A DNA stretch of 15,107 nucleotides from Nocardioides sp. (lineage in GTDB: Bacteria; Actinomycetota; Actinomycetes; Propionibacteriales; Nocardioidaceae), in assembly GCA_031177735.1 (NCBI GenBank), contig JAPSKJ010000032.1, positions 1-15,107 of the forward strand, written 5' to 3'. The position numbers and the translations under genes are program-made. The notes below the pieces were generated by a model, which was not told the origin of the DNA, ran no database searches, and saw only the letters and a list, made by a program, of their open reading frames with translations. Numbering within the stretch: the stretch's first letter is position 1; every line of letters begins with the position of its first letter. This document shows positions 7,578-14,984 of this stretch, piece after piece.

Positions 7578-7754
7578 ATGTACTTCACCGACCGGGGCAT
7601 CGAGGAGCTGGCCAGCCGCCGCGGCGACGAAGAGGTCAGCCTGGCCTGGCTGGCCGAGCAGCTGCAGGCCTTCGTCGACGTGCATCCTGAGTTCGAGACC
7701 GCCGTGGAGCGGCTCGCGACCTGGCTGGCCCGGCTCGACGACCCCGAGGACTGA
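7578..7754 (+). CDS. DUF6104-type small protein
   Basis: The 58-aa product starts MYFTDRGIEELASRRGDEEV and contains SLAWLAEQLQAFVDVHPEFETAVERLATWLARLDD. I recognise this as the DUF6104 type, a short acidic helical protein widespread in actinobacteria and, to my memory, often found just after kgd. Function is unknown; no metal site, signal peptide or membrane segment is visible. There is no Shine-Dalgarno before the ATG at 7578; an AAGACT hexamer lies 7 nt upstream, so a leaderless transcript is possible. The kgd terminator lies just upstream, so it probably has its own promoter. A 15-bp tandem duplication spans the stop codon. It converges with the 78-aa gene on the other strand. Confidence 0.85.
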   Translation: MYFTDRGIEELASRRGDEEVSLAWLAEQLQAFVDVHPEFETAVERLATWLARLDDPED

Positions 7755-7775
7755 GCGGCCGAGGACTGAGCGGCC
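7745..7775 (+). repeat. 15-bp tandem duplication across the DUF6104 stop codon
   Basis: CGAGGACTGAGCGGC occurs twice back to back (7745-7759 and 7760-7774), with one further matching base. The first copy contains the TGA stop of the small gene, so the second copy is outside the reading frame's product. It looks like a recent replication-slippage event. Confidence 0.85.
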
Positions 7776-7788
7776 CGGCCCGCCGGGG

Positions 7789-8025
7789 TCAGACCTCGTC
7801 GTCGCGGTCGGCCGGCCCGGCGGCGTACCCCTCGTCGGCGCGGCGGGCCGCGTCGCGCAGCTCGAAGACCTCGGTGGCCAGCCCGCCGAGCGCGCCGGCG
7901 ACCTGCTTGACCGCCGTGGTGACGATGGTGGCCACCTCGCCGGCTGTGGTGGCGGTCGCCTCGACGACGCTTTGCAGGGTGTCCTTGCGGATCTCGGCCT
8001 TGCTCAGCCGGTCAGCGGGGGTCAT
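7789..8025 (-). CDS. Small soluble helical protein of unknown function (78 aa)
   Basis: The product begins MTPADRLSKAEIRKDTLQSV and is Ala/Thr/Val-rich in the middle (about 20-58), then ends in a very charged tail, RDAARRADEGYAAGPADRDDEV. The middle could be a long amphipathic helix resting on a membrane surface, but no true transmembrane segment is evident. I do not recognise the family. It lies 23 nt after the desaturase stop on the same strand, so it may be the third gene of the reductase-desaturase operon. There is no Shine-Dalgarno; a CACACT hexamer sits 6 nt before the ATG, so its own leaderless transcript is an alternative. Codon bias and GC at third positions look like those of its neighbours. 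Confidence 0.7.
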   Translation of the reverse strand: MTPADRLSKAEIRKDTLQSVVEATATTAGEVATIVTTAVKQVAGALGGLATEVFELRDAARRADEGYAAGPADRDDEV

Positions 8026-8048
8026 GGGCCCAGTGTGTCGCGCCGGGT

Positions 8049-9152
8049 TCACGCCGCCAACCCGGCGGGTGCCGCGTGGTCGGCTCCCTCGGGTCGCTTC
8101 TTCCGGCCGGGCAGGGAGAGCCTGACGATCTTCTTGGCGACGCTGAACAGCTGGGAGTGCAGCGGGCCGGTGTTGTAGCGCAGACCGTAGCGTTCGCAGA
8201 TCTCGCGCACCTGCTCGGCGATCTCCGGGTAGCGCCGCGCCGGCAGGTCCGGGAAGAGGTGGTGCTCGATCTGGTGGGAGAGGTTGCCCGACATCAGGTG
8301 CATCAGCTTGCTGCCGGTGATGTTGGCCGAGCCGAGCAGCTGGCGGTAGTACCACTGGCCGCGGCTCTCGTCCTCGCACTCCTCCTTGGTGAAGGTGGCG
8401 ACACCGGCCGGGAAGTGCCCGCAGAAGATGATGTTGAAGGCCCAGATGTTGCGCACCAGGTTGGCCGTGGCGTTGCCGGCCAAGGTGAGCGGGAAGAGCG
8501 GCCCGGTCAGCGCGGGGAACAGCAGGTAGTCCTTGACGGCCTGGCGCTTGACCTTGCGCATGATGCCGGCGTGGAGCGCCGCGTTGTCGGAGAGCTTGCG
8601 GCGGCCGGCGACGATGTTCTCGACCTCGAGGTCGTGCATCGCCACGCCCCACTCGAAGAACACCATCAGCAGGAACGCGTACAGGGGGTTGCCCAGGTAG
8701 TAGGGGTGCCAGGGCTGCTCCTCGTCCATGCGCAGGACGCCGTAGCCGATGTCGCGGTCCTTGCCGAGGATGTTGGTGAAGGTGTGGTGGATGTAGTTGT
8801 GGGAGTACTTCCACTGGTCGGAGGGGCAGACGTTGTCCCACTCGAACATCCGCGAGCTGAGGGCCGGGTCGCCCATCCAGTCGTACTGGCCGTGCATGAC
8901 GTTGTGGCCGATCTCCATGTTGTCGAGGATCTTCGACACGCTGAGGGCGGCGACGGCCAGCGGCCAGGCCGGCGGCAGGTAGAACAGGGCGCGGCCGGCG
9001 ATCTCGAAGCCGCGCTGGGCCTTGACGACGCTGCGGATGTAGGCGGCGTCGTCCTCGCCGAGGTCGGCGATGATGCGCTGTCGGATGGCGTCCATCTCGG
9101 CGCCGAACGCCTCGAGCTGCTCGGGGGTCAGGGAGATCTTCTCGGTGGGCAT
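8049..9152 (-). CDS. Membrane fatty acid (acyl-CoA/acyl-lipid) desaturase, DesA3/DesB-like
   Basis: This 367-aa integral-membrane di-iron enzyme introduces a double bond into long acyl chains. The three histidine boxes that hold the iron are clear: GHNVMHGQY (H83, H87), HNYIHH (H118, H122, H123) and HQIEHH (H293, H297, H298). Hydrophobic segments lie near 55-75, 155-172 and 205-250. Length and motifs match mycobacterial DesA3 (stearoyl-CoA Delta-9 desaturase) and Pseudomonas DesB; regiospecificity and whether the substrate is CoA or lipid cannot be read from sequence. The ATG at 9152 has AGGAG at 7 nt. It follows the reductase gene by 32 nt, and that protein is the expected electron donor, as for DesA3 with Rv3230c. 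Confidence 0.93.
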   Translation of the reverse strand: MPTEKISLTPEQLEAFGAEMDAIRQRIIADLGEDDAAYIRSVVKAQRGFEIAGRALFYLPPAWPLAVAALSVSKILDNMEIGHNVMHGQYDWMGDPALSSRMFEWDNVCPSDQWKYSHNYIHHTFTNILGKDRDIGYGVLRMDEEQPWHPYYLGNPLYAFLLMVFFEWGVAMHDLEVENIVAGRRKLSDNAALHAGIMRKVKRQAVKDYLLFPALTGPLFPLTLAGNATANLVRNIWAFNIIFCGHFPAGVATFTKEECEDESRGQWYYRQLLGSANITGSKLMHLMSGNLSHQIEHHLFPDLPARRYPEIAEQVREICERYGLRYNTGPLHSQLFSVAKKIVRLSLPGRKKRPEGADHAAPAGLAA

Positions 9153-9184
9153 CGGGGTGCTCCTGTGGTCGCGGGAGTGGGTGG

Positions 9185-10297
9185 TCAGAGCTCGACGGCG
9201 CAGTCGCCCTCGGGCGTGCTCACGCAGATGCGGATGTCTTCGTCGGGAAGGGAGGAGGTCTCGCCGGTCAGCACGTTGCGGACGGTGCCCTCGCTCTTGC
9301 GGGTGGTGCAGCTGAAGCAGATGCCCATCCGGCAGCCGGACTCCGGGCGGAGCCCCGCCGCCTCGGCCTGCTCGAGCAGGGTGGCGCCGGTGTTGGCTGC
9401 CGTGGCACCGGTGCGGGTGAAGGCCACCTCGCCCTCGGCGCTGCCGGTGGAGGCCGCCGGCGGCCGGAAGTACTCGACGCGCAGCTTCTCGGAGACCTCG
9501 CCGTCAGCGCTGTACGCCTCCCGGACCTTCTCCAGGAGACCGGCCGGTCCGCACGCCCAGGTGTCGACGTCGCGGTAGCCCGGCACGAGCCGCTCGAGGT
9601 CCATGGGGCTGAAGTAGCGCCCGCCCCGCCGCGGATAGACCAGGTGTACGTCGATGCCGTAGCCGGCCCGCGCGATGTCGGCCAGCTCCTCGCGGTAGAT
9701 CTGGTGGTCGGGGCTCTGTGCGTAGTGCAGGAACGTGACGCGGCCGCGGTGCGTGCGCAGCAGCAGGCTGCGCAGCATCGCCATGGCCGGGGTGATGCCG
9801 GAGCCGCCGGTGATGAACACGATCCGCTCGGGCACCCGGTCCGGAAGGGTGAAGGCGCCCTCCGCCTGGCTGAGGTGGACCACCAAGCCGGGGCGGGCCC
9901 GCTCGGCGAGGAAGCGCGAGACGCTCCGCTCGGCCGGGGTGTCGGGGTTGGCGCGCAGGGTGACGGTGAACTGCTCCCCCGGGCGTGAGTCGGGGCTGGA
10001 GATGCTGAAGACGCGGGTGGTGCGGCGGCCGCCGTCGAGCTCCACGCCGATCTGGACGTACTGCCCCGACCGGTGGCCGCGCCAGGTGTTGGTGGGCTGG
10101 AAGGTCAGCGTGGTGACCGGCGGCGCACCCGGGACGTCGACCTCGCGGTGCACGGCGGTCAGCCGCGCGCGCACCTCGGTGGCGGCCCACATCGGGTTCA
10201 CCAGCTCCAGGTAGCGGTCGACGCCGTGCGGCGAGGTCAGTGCGGCGACCGCGCGGGAGCGGAGCACCCGCTGGCCGAGATCGAGGGTGATGCTCAT
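9185..10297 (-). CDS. Ferredoxin-NADP reductase-type oxidoreductase with C-terminal 2Fe-2S domain; desaturase electron donor
   Basis: This 370-aa protein passes electrons from NAD(P)H through FAD and a plant-type 2Fe-2S cluster to the desaturase. The FAD motif RVFSISS is at 95-101. The nucleotide-binding GGSGITP is at 164-170 and WACGPAGL lies further on. The C-terminal ferredoxin domain has C322, C327, C330 and C358 (C-x4-C-x2-C-x27-C). This single-chain FAD-NAD-2Fe2S order is that of mycobacterial Rv3230c and Pseudomonas DesC. The chosen ATG at 10297 has AGGAGG only 4 nt upstream; a longer frame to 10330 would begin inside the operator palindrome and is unlikely. It is the first gene of the reductase-desaturase operon and divergent from the TetR regulator. 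Confidence 0.92.
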   Translation of the reverse strand: MSITLDLGQRVLRSRAVAALTSPHGVDRYLELVNPMWAATEVRARLTAVHREVDVPGAPPVTTLTFQPTNTWRGHRSGQYVQIGVELDGGRRTTRVFSISSPDSRPGEQFTVTLRANPDTPAERSVSRFLAERARPGLVVHLSQAEGAFTLPDRVPERIVFITGGSGITPAMAMLRSLLLRTHRGRVTFLHYAQSPDHQIYREELADIARAGYGIDVHLVYPRRGGRYFSPMDLERLVPGYRDVDTWACGPAGLLEKVREAYSADGEVSEKLRVEYFRPPAASTGSAEGEVAFTRTGATAANTGATLLEQAEAAGLRPESGCRMGICFSCTTRKSEGTVRNVLTGETSSLPDEDIRICVSTPEGDCAVEL

Positions 10298-10309
10298 GCC
10301 GCCTCCTAC

Positions 10310-10335
10310 TTTGAGTGAACAGCCGTACACTCAAA
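10310..10335. promoter_or_regulatory. Near-perfect palindrome, probable operator for the divergent TetR regulator
   Basis: TTTGAGTGAAC (10310-10320) and GTACACTCAAA (10325-10335) are complementary at 10 of 11 positions around a 4-nt AGCC centre. It lies 12 bp upstream of the reductase start and ends just before its Shine-Dalgarno, so bound protein would block transcription of the desaturase operon. Size and dyad symmetry suit a TetR dimer. The AGTGAAC-N4-GTnnACT core resembles, as I recall it, the DesT site of Pseudomonas aeruginosa. Binding has not been shown. Confidence 0.7.
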
Positions 10336-10481
10336 CCATCACAGGTGACGGTGGCTCCTGGCAAGGTCCCCCGCAGGTGAGGCGGCCCACAGACGCACTC
10401 GCCAGGCGCTTGTCACCAGTCATCGGGGCGGGCGACAGCGCGACGCCTCCGCCGGTCGGTGCACGCCCGTCCACTCGCGCC

Positions 10482-10487
10482 TATCAT
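10482..10487 (+). promoter_or_regulatory. Putative -10 element of the TetR gene (leaderless)
   Basis: TATCAT is five-of-six to TATAAT and sits exactly 6 nt before the GTG start of the TetR gene. No Shine-Dalgarno is present, so transcription probably begins at or beside the start codon. The -35 is not clear. Confidence 0.45.
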
Positions 10488-10493
10488 CGGCGG

Positions 10494-11129
10494 GTGACTG
10501 CGGAGAGCGTGGAGACCCGGGCCGAGCGCAAGGAGCGCACCCGCCGGGCGATCCTCGACGCCGCGCTCGACCTGACCGAGGACGGCACGCTGTCGACGCT
10601 CTCCCTGCGCCAGGTCGCCAAGCAGGTCGGGATCGTGCCCACGGCGTTCTACCGGCACTTCGCCTCCGTCGACGAGGTCGGGCTCGCCCTGGTCGACGAG
10701 TCGTTCGCGAGCCTGCGCGCCCTGTTGCGAGAGGTGCGGCAGGGGCCGGTCGACGGCGCGGCTCAGATCGTCGACCGCTCGATCGACACCCTCGTGGCGC
10801 ACGTGCACCGGCACCGGGCGCACTTCCGCTTCATCGCCCGTGAGCGGGCGGCCGGCCCGCTGGCGGTGCGCATGGCGATCCGGCACGAGATCGAGCTGTG
10901 CGAGCGCGAGCTGGCCACCGACCTCGCCCTCCTGCCCGGCACCGCCGCGTGGTCCAGCGACGACCTCCGCGTGCTCTCCGGGCTCATCGTCACCTCGATG
11001 GTGAGCACCGCCGAGGCGCTGCTCGGCGCCGAGGGGCGACCGGAGGCGGAGCAGCAGGTCGTGCGCACCGCGCGCACCCAGCTGCGGATGCTGCTGATCG
11101 GCGCGCTCAACTGGCACTCCCGCACCTAG
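10494..11129 (+). CDS. TetR-family transcriptional regulator, FabR/DesT type
   Basis: This 211-aa DNA-binding regulator has an N-terminal TetR domain: ERTRRAILDAALDLTEDG, then the helix-turn-helix SLRQVAKQVGIVPTAFYRHF at 37-56. The ligand-binding half carries HRAHFRFIARERAAGP (about 107-122) followed by an AIRHEIELCERELATDLA helix, a pattern typical of FabR and DesT. Those proteins sense the ratio of unsaturated to saturated acyl-CoA/ACP and control desaturation. Combined with its divergent position next to a desaturase operon, this makes it the likely repressor of that operon. The GTG at 10494 is preceded by no Shine-Dalgarno but by TATCAT. Its TAG stop overlaps, on the opposite strand, the TAG stop of the SDR gene. 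Confidence 0.9.
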   Translation: MTAESVETRAERKERTRRAILDAALDLTEDGTLSTLSLRQVAKQVGIVPTAFYRHFASVDEVGLALVDESFASLRALLREVRQGPVDGAAQIVDRSIDTLVAHVHRHRAHFRFIARERAAGPLAVRMAIRHEIELCERELATDLALLPGTAAWSSDDLRVLSGLIVTSMVSTAEALLGAEGRPEAEQQVVRTARTQLRMLLIGALNWHSRT

Positions 11130-11803
11130 CGCGGACGGACGCTCACCTCGGGGATGACCGCGTCTGGCGGCAGGTCGAGCACGTGCAGGATCGTGTCGGC
11201 GACGGTGCCGGGCCGGATCCAGTCGGCGGCGGCGTACTCCCTGCCCTCCTGTGCGTGCACCTTCTCCTGCATCGGCGTGGCCGTTCGCCCGGGGAACACC
11301 GTCGTCACACGGACGCCGTGGCGCTGCTCCTCGGCTCGCAGGCTGTCGGCGAGCGCCCGCAGGCCGGCCTTGGAGGCGGCATAGGCGGCCCATCGGGGGT
11401 TGGCGGTGAGGCCGGCGGTCGAGTTGACGAACACCACCGTCCCGCGGGCCGCGCGCACGGCGGGCAGCGCCGACGCCGTCAGCAACGCCGGCGCGACCAC
11501 GTTGACGCCGAGCTGGCCGCTCCATGCCTGCGCGTCCAGCTCCTCGACCGCGCCCAGCTCGACCACGCCGGCCGCGTGCACGACACCCTCGAGGGCCTCG
11601 GGCCACTCCTGCAGCATCTGCACGGCGCGCGCGTCGGCCAGGTCGGCGACAGCGATCGTGGCGCCGGGGAACTCCTGCGCGAGAGCGTCGGCGCGCGCCT
11701 GCGACCGGGCGATCAGCCACAGCGCGTCGCCGCGCTCGTGCAGCCGGCGAGCCACCTCGCGGCCGATGCCCGAACCGGCCCCGGTGACCAGGTAGGTGCC
11801 CAT
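11126..11803 (-). CDS. Short-chain dehydrogenase/reductase (SDR)
   Basis: This 225-aa cytoplasmic NAD(P)-dependent oxidoreductase has a classical-SDR layout: TGAGSGIG cofactor loop (7-14), DLAD (54-57), HAAG (76-79, in place of NAAG), structural Asn101, catalytic Ser128, and YAASK with Tyr141 and Lys145. Arg33 just after the second strand suggests NADP preference, since there is no acidic residue there. It is slightly short for the family, ending soon after the substrate loop. The substrate is unknown. It starts 4 nt after the stop of the MDR gene without its own Shine-Dalgarno, so translation is probably coupled. It is the last gene of a minus-strand run from sodX and converges on the TetR gene with overlapping stops. 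Confidence 0.88.
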   Translation of the reverse strand: MGTYLVTGAGSGIGREVARRLHERGDALWLIARSQARADALAQEFPGATIAVADLADARAVQMLQEWPEALEGVVHAAGVVELGAVEELDAQAWSGQLGVNVVAPALLTASALPAVRAARGTVVFVNSTAGLTANPRWAAYAASKAGLRALADSLRAEEQRHGVRVTTVFPGRTATPMQEKVHAQEGREYAAADWIRPGTVADTILHVLDLPPDAVIPEVSVRPR

Positions 11804-11807
11804 CGGA

Positions 11808-12785
11808 TCAGCGGGTCAGGACGATCTTGCCGAACAGCTCGCCGGTCGCCATCGCCTCGAAGCCGGTCCGCGCCTGATCCATCGGCAGCGTGCGGTCGAT
11901 CAGCGGACGGGTGCCGGTGGCGTCGAGCATGGAGACCAACGAGGCGAGCTCCGCGCGGGTGCCCATGGTGGAGCCGATCACGCGCAGCTGGAGGAAGAAG
12001 ATGTGGGTGAGCATCGCGTCGTCCAGCTTGGGCCCGGAGGTGGTGCCGGAGATGACGATCGCACCACCCGGGCGCAGCGAGCGGACCGAGTGCTGCCAGG
12101 TCGCCCGGCCGACGGTCTCCATGACCGCGTCGACCTTGACCGGCAGCCGCTCCCCCGACTCGAACACCTCGTGGGCGCCGATCTCGAGCGCCCGCGCCCG
12201 CTTGGCCTCGTCGCGGCTGGTGGCGTAGACACGCAGGCCCGCAGCCCGCGCCAGGGTGATGCACGCGGTGGCCACACCGCCGCCGGCACCCTGGACGAGC
12301 ACGGAGTCGCCGGCCTTGAGGCCGCCCTGGGTGAAGAGCATGCGGTACGCGGTGAGCCACGCCGTCGGCAGGCAGGCCGCCTCCTCGAAGGAGAGGCCGG
12401 CCGGCTTCGGCACCACGTTGCGGCGCGGCACCGCCACCCGCTCGGCGAAGGTGCCCTGGTAGCGCTCGGAGAGCAGCGAGCGGCGTGGGTCGAGCGTCTC
12501 GTCACCGGTCCAGTCCGGCGAGCTGATCACCGAGTGCACCACGACCTCGTTGCCGTCCTCGTCGATGCCCGCGGCGTCGCAGCCGAGGATCATCGGCAGC
12601 GCCTCCTGCTTCAGCCCCTGCCCGCGCAGCGACCACAGGTCGTGGTGGTTGAGGGAGGCGGCTCTGACCGTCACGGTCGTCCACCCCTCGGGCACCTCCG
12701 GCTCTGGCCGCTCGCCCAGCACGAGGCCGGACAGCGGGTCGTCACTGTCAGGGGCGGCGAAGGACTCGGCGTAGATCGCGAACAT
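11808..12785 (-). CDS. Zinc-less medium-chain dehydrogenase/reductase (quinone oxidoreductase-like)
   Basis: This 325-aa MDR protein has a GroES-like N-terminal domain (AASLNHHDLWSLRG at 42-55, PMILGCDAAG at 64-73) and a Rossmann domain with VQGAGGGVA (164-172), ending GELFGKIVLTR. Only three Cys are present (C70, C138, C175). The four-Cys structural zinc lobe is absent and the catalytic zinc site looks incomplete, so it belongs with the quinone reductase/enoyl reductase branch rather than zinc alcohol dehydrogenases. The substrate is unknown. The ATG at 12785 has a TAGGTT hexamer exactly 6 nt upstream and no well-spaced Shine-Dalgarno, suggesting a leaderless internal promoter, although the gap to the malic enzyme stop is only 23 nt and read-through is possible. 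Confidence 0.9.
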   Translation of the reverse strand: MFAIYAESFAAPDSDDPLSGLVLGERPEPEVPEGWTTVTVRAASLNHHDLWSLRGQGLKQEALPMILGCDAAGIDEDGNEVVVHSVISSPDWTGDETLDPRRSLLSERYQGTFAERVAVPRRNVVPKPAGLSFEEAACLPTAWLTAYRMLFTQGGLKAGDSVLVQGAGGGVATACITLARAAGLRVYATSRDEAKRARALEIGAHEVFESGERLPVKVDAVMETVGRATWQHSVRSLRPGGAIVISGTTSGPKLDDAMLTHIFFLQLRVIGSTMGTRAELASLVSMLDATGTRPLIDRTLPMDQARTGFEAMATGELFGKIVLTR

Positions 12786-12791
12786 GCTCCG

Positions 12792-12797
12792 AACCTA
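12792..12797 (-). promoter_or_regulatory. Putative -10 element of the MDR gene (leaderless)
   Basis: TAGGTT on the minus strand is followed by six bases and the ATG of the MDR gene. The spacing is the same as at argS and the TetR gene. No clear -35 is visible, and any such element would lie within the malic enzyme end. Confidence 0.4.
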
Positions 12798-12808
12798 GCG
12801 AGTCGCGC

Positions 12809-13999
<1,191 letters not shown>

Positions 14000-14054
14000 G
14001 ATCGGCGAGTCTGGCACCTCGCACGGACCCGCGGGAGAGACGTCCGTCACATGA

Positions 14055-14447
14055 TCACAAGGTGCGCGCGTGGATGGGGCGCGGGCGCGGCCAGATCCGC
14101 GCGAAGGCCACCGCCAGGATGTCGTGGTCCGGCACCGCGCCCCGGTGCCGGGAGTCCACCCCCTCCTCGAGGTTGTCGCTGAGCAGCCACCACGCCGTCG
14201 CGCCCGCGCCGTCGACACGGCGGCCCGCGACCCGCTTGACGGCGATCGTCCCGTCGGCGAACCGGGCGACCACGACGGCGCCCGGTCGCACCCTCCCGCG
14301 TCGGCTGCGCCGGTAGGAGACCAGGAGCCGGTCGCCGTCGGTGAGCGTGGGAAGCATCGAGCGACCACGGACCACCGCGAGGCCCACCGGGGCGGCCGGC
14401 CGGGGTGCCTCAGCTGGCCCCTGGGTCTCTCGTGGCCGGTCCGACAC
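14055..14447 (-). CDS. sodX: Nickel superoxide dismutase maturation peptidase (S26 family)
   Basis: This 130-aa protein carries the signal-peptidase-I serine/lysine dyad: GRSMLPTL with Ser30 and IAVKRVAGRR with Lys71, followed by WWLLSDNLEEGVDSRHRGAVP, the S26 box with its usual D/S/R-x-G residues. No transmembrane segment is present, unlike housekeeping signal peptidases, which fits SodX acting in the cytoplasm. Its job is to remove the SodN propeptide so that His1 is exposed for nickel. SodN lies divergently 61 nt away, which makes the assignment strong. The start is a GTG at 14447 without a Shine-Dalgarno; it falls at the inner edge of a GACAC/GTGTC dyad (14443-14460). Malic enzyme follows closely downstream on the same strand. 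Confidence 0.92.
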   Translation of the reverse strand: MSDRPRETQGPAEAPRPAAPVGLAVVRGRSMLPTLTDGDRLLVSYRRSRRGRVRPGAVVVARFADGTIAVKRVAGRRVDGAGATAWWLLSDNLEEGVDSRHRGAVPDHDILAVAFARIWPRPRPIHARTL

Positions 14448-14453
14448 GGGGAG

Positions 14454-14459
14454 TAGTGT
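14454..14459 (+). promoter_or_regulatory. Putative -10 element of sodN
   Basis: TAGTGT would give a start near 14466 and a leader of about 43 nt. The same hexamer is proposed for the tRNA-Arg promoter. No convincing -35 is seen, so an activator may be needed. The hexamer lies within the GACAC/GTGTC dyad that overlaps the sodX start codon. Confidence 0.35.
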
Positions 14460-14472
14460 CCCATTCGAGGAC

Positions 14473-14489
14473 GTCCGTTACTTACGGAC
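14473..14489. promoter_or_regulatory. Inverted repeat in the sodX-sodN intergenic region
   Basis: GTCCGT (14473-14478) and ACGGAC (14484-14489) are perfect complements around TACTT, about 20 nt before the sodN ATG and just after the predicted transcription start. It could be an operator for a metal or redox regulator, or a small 5'-leader hairpin. It does not look like the TTGCAA-type Nur box known for Streptomyces nickel genes. Confidence 0.4.
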
Positions 14490-14508
14490 CACAGACGAGA
14501 GGACCCGC

Positions 14509-14910
14509 ATGTTCGCGCGACTGTTCGCCCCCACCATCGAGGTCTCCGCCCACTGCGACCTGCCGTGCGGTGTGTACGACCCGGCCCAGGCCCGCATCGA
14601 GGCGGAGTCGATCAAGGCCATCATCGCCAAGGTCGCTGACAGCGACGACCCGGACTTCCGGACCCGCGCCGTTCTCATCAAGGAGCAGCGCTCGGAGCTG
14701 GTCAAGCACCACCTGTGGGTGCTGTGGACCGACTACTTCAAGCCCCCGCACTTCGAGAAGTACCCCCAGCTGCACACGCTGTTCAACGAGGCGACCAAGC
14801 TGGCCGGCGCGAGCGGCACCAAGGGCACGATGGACGCCGAGGCGGCCGACAAGCTGCTCGCCAAGATCGACGAGATCGCGACGATCTTCTGGGAGACCAA
14901 GAAGGCCTGA
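14509..14910 (+). CDS. sodN: Nickel-containing superoxide dismutase
   Basis: This 133-aa precursor forms a hexameric four-helix-bundle enzyme that converts superoxide to oxygen and hydrogen peroxide. A 14-residue propeptide (MFARLFAPTIEVSA) is followed by the nickel hook HCDLPCGVYDP; His15, Cys16 and Cys20 become the nickel ligands H1, C2 and C6 after cleavage by SodX. The rest (ARIEAES, IKEQRSELVKHH, WTDYFKPPHFEKYP, ending FWETKKA) closely follows Streptomyces SodN, with the same propeptide length. The ATG at 14509 is set by that propeptide and by GAGAGGA 6 nt upstream. It is divergent from sodX. The last codons and the stop take part in a 14-bp inverted repeat. Confidence 0.97.
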   Translation: MFARLFAPTIEVSAHCDLPCGVYDPAQARIEAESIKAIIAKVADSDDPDFRTRAVLIKEQRSELVKHHLWVLWTDYFKPPHFEKYPQLHTLFNEATKLAGASGTKGTMDAEAADKLLAKIDEIATIFWETKKA

Positions 14911-14932
14911 GGAACGAAGGCCTTCTTGGTCT
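14894..14932 (+). repeat. 14-bp perfect hairpin including the last sodN codons and enclosing its stop
   Basis: AGACCAAGAAGGCC (14894-14907) and GGCCTTCTTGGTCT (14919-14932) are perfectly complementary around an 11-nt loop that begins with the TGA stop. The left arm codes for the final ETKKA residues. There is no T-tract after it, so it is more likely an mRNA stability or processing element than a simple terminator. Confidence 0.85.
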
Positions 14933-14965
14933 AGGCCAGGTCACGGCGTCAGCCGGGACCTGAAG

Positions 14966-14980
14966 CAAGAAGGCCTGAGG
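14966..14980 (+). repeat. Second copy of the sodN 3' end, downstream of the stop
   Basis: CAAGAAGGCCTGAGG here is identical to 14898-14912, the end of sodN including the stop codon. Ten of its bases (14966-14975) can pair with the middle arm 14919-14928, in competition with the hairpin at the stop codon. It is not part of any gene I can see. Confidence 0.85.
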
Positions 14981-14984
14981 GATC

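Noticed and set aside
7774..7787. CCCGG/CCGGG hairpin between the convergent small genes
   Set aside because: Five GC pairs with a 4-nt loop are expected by chance at this GC content, and no T-tract follows on either strand.
10298..10330. Longer start for the reductase at 10330
   Set aside because: It would begin inside the operator palindrome and bypass the AGGAGG in front of the ATG at 10297.
10298..10493. Riboswitch or small RNA in the desaturase-TetR intergenic region
   Set aside because: Apart from the palindrome and the -10-like TATCAT, no conserved aptamer-like structure or terminator can be seen.
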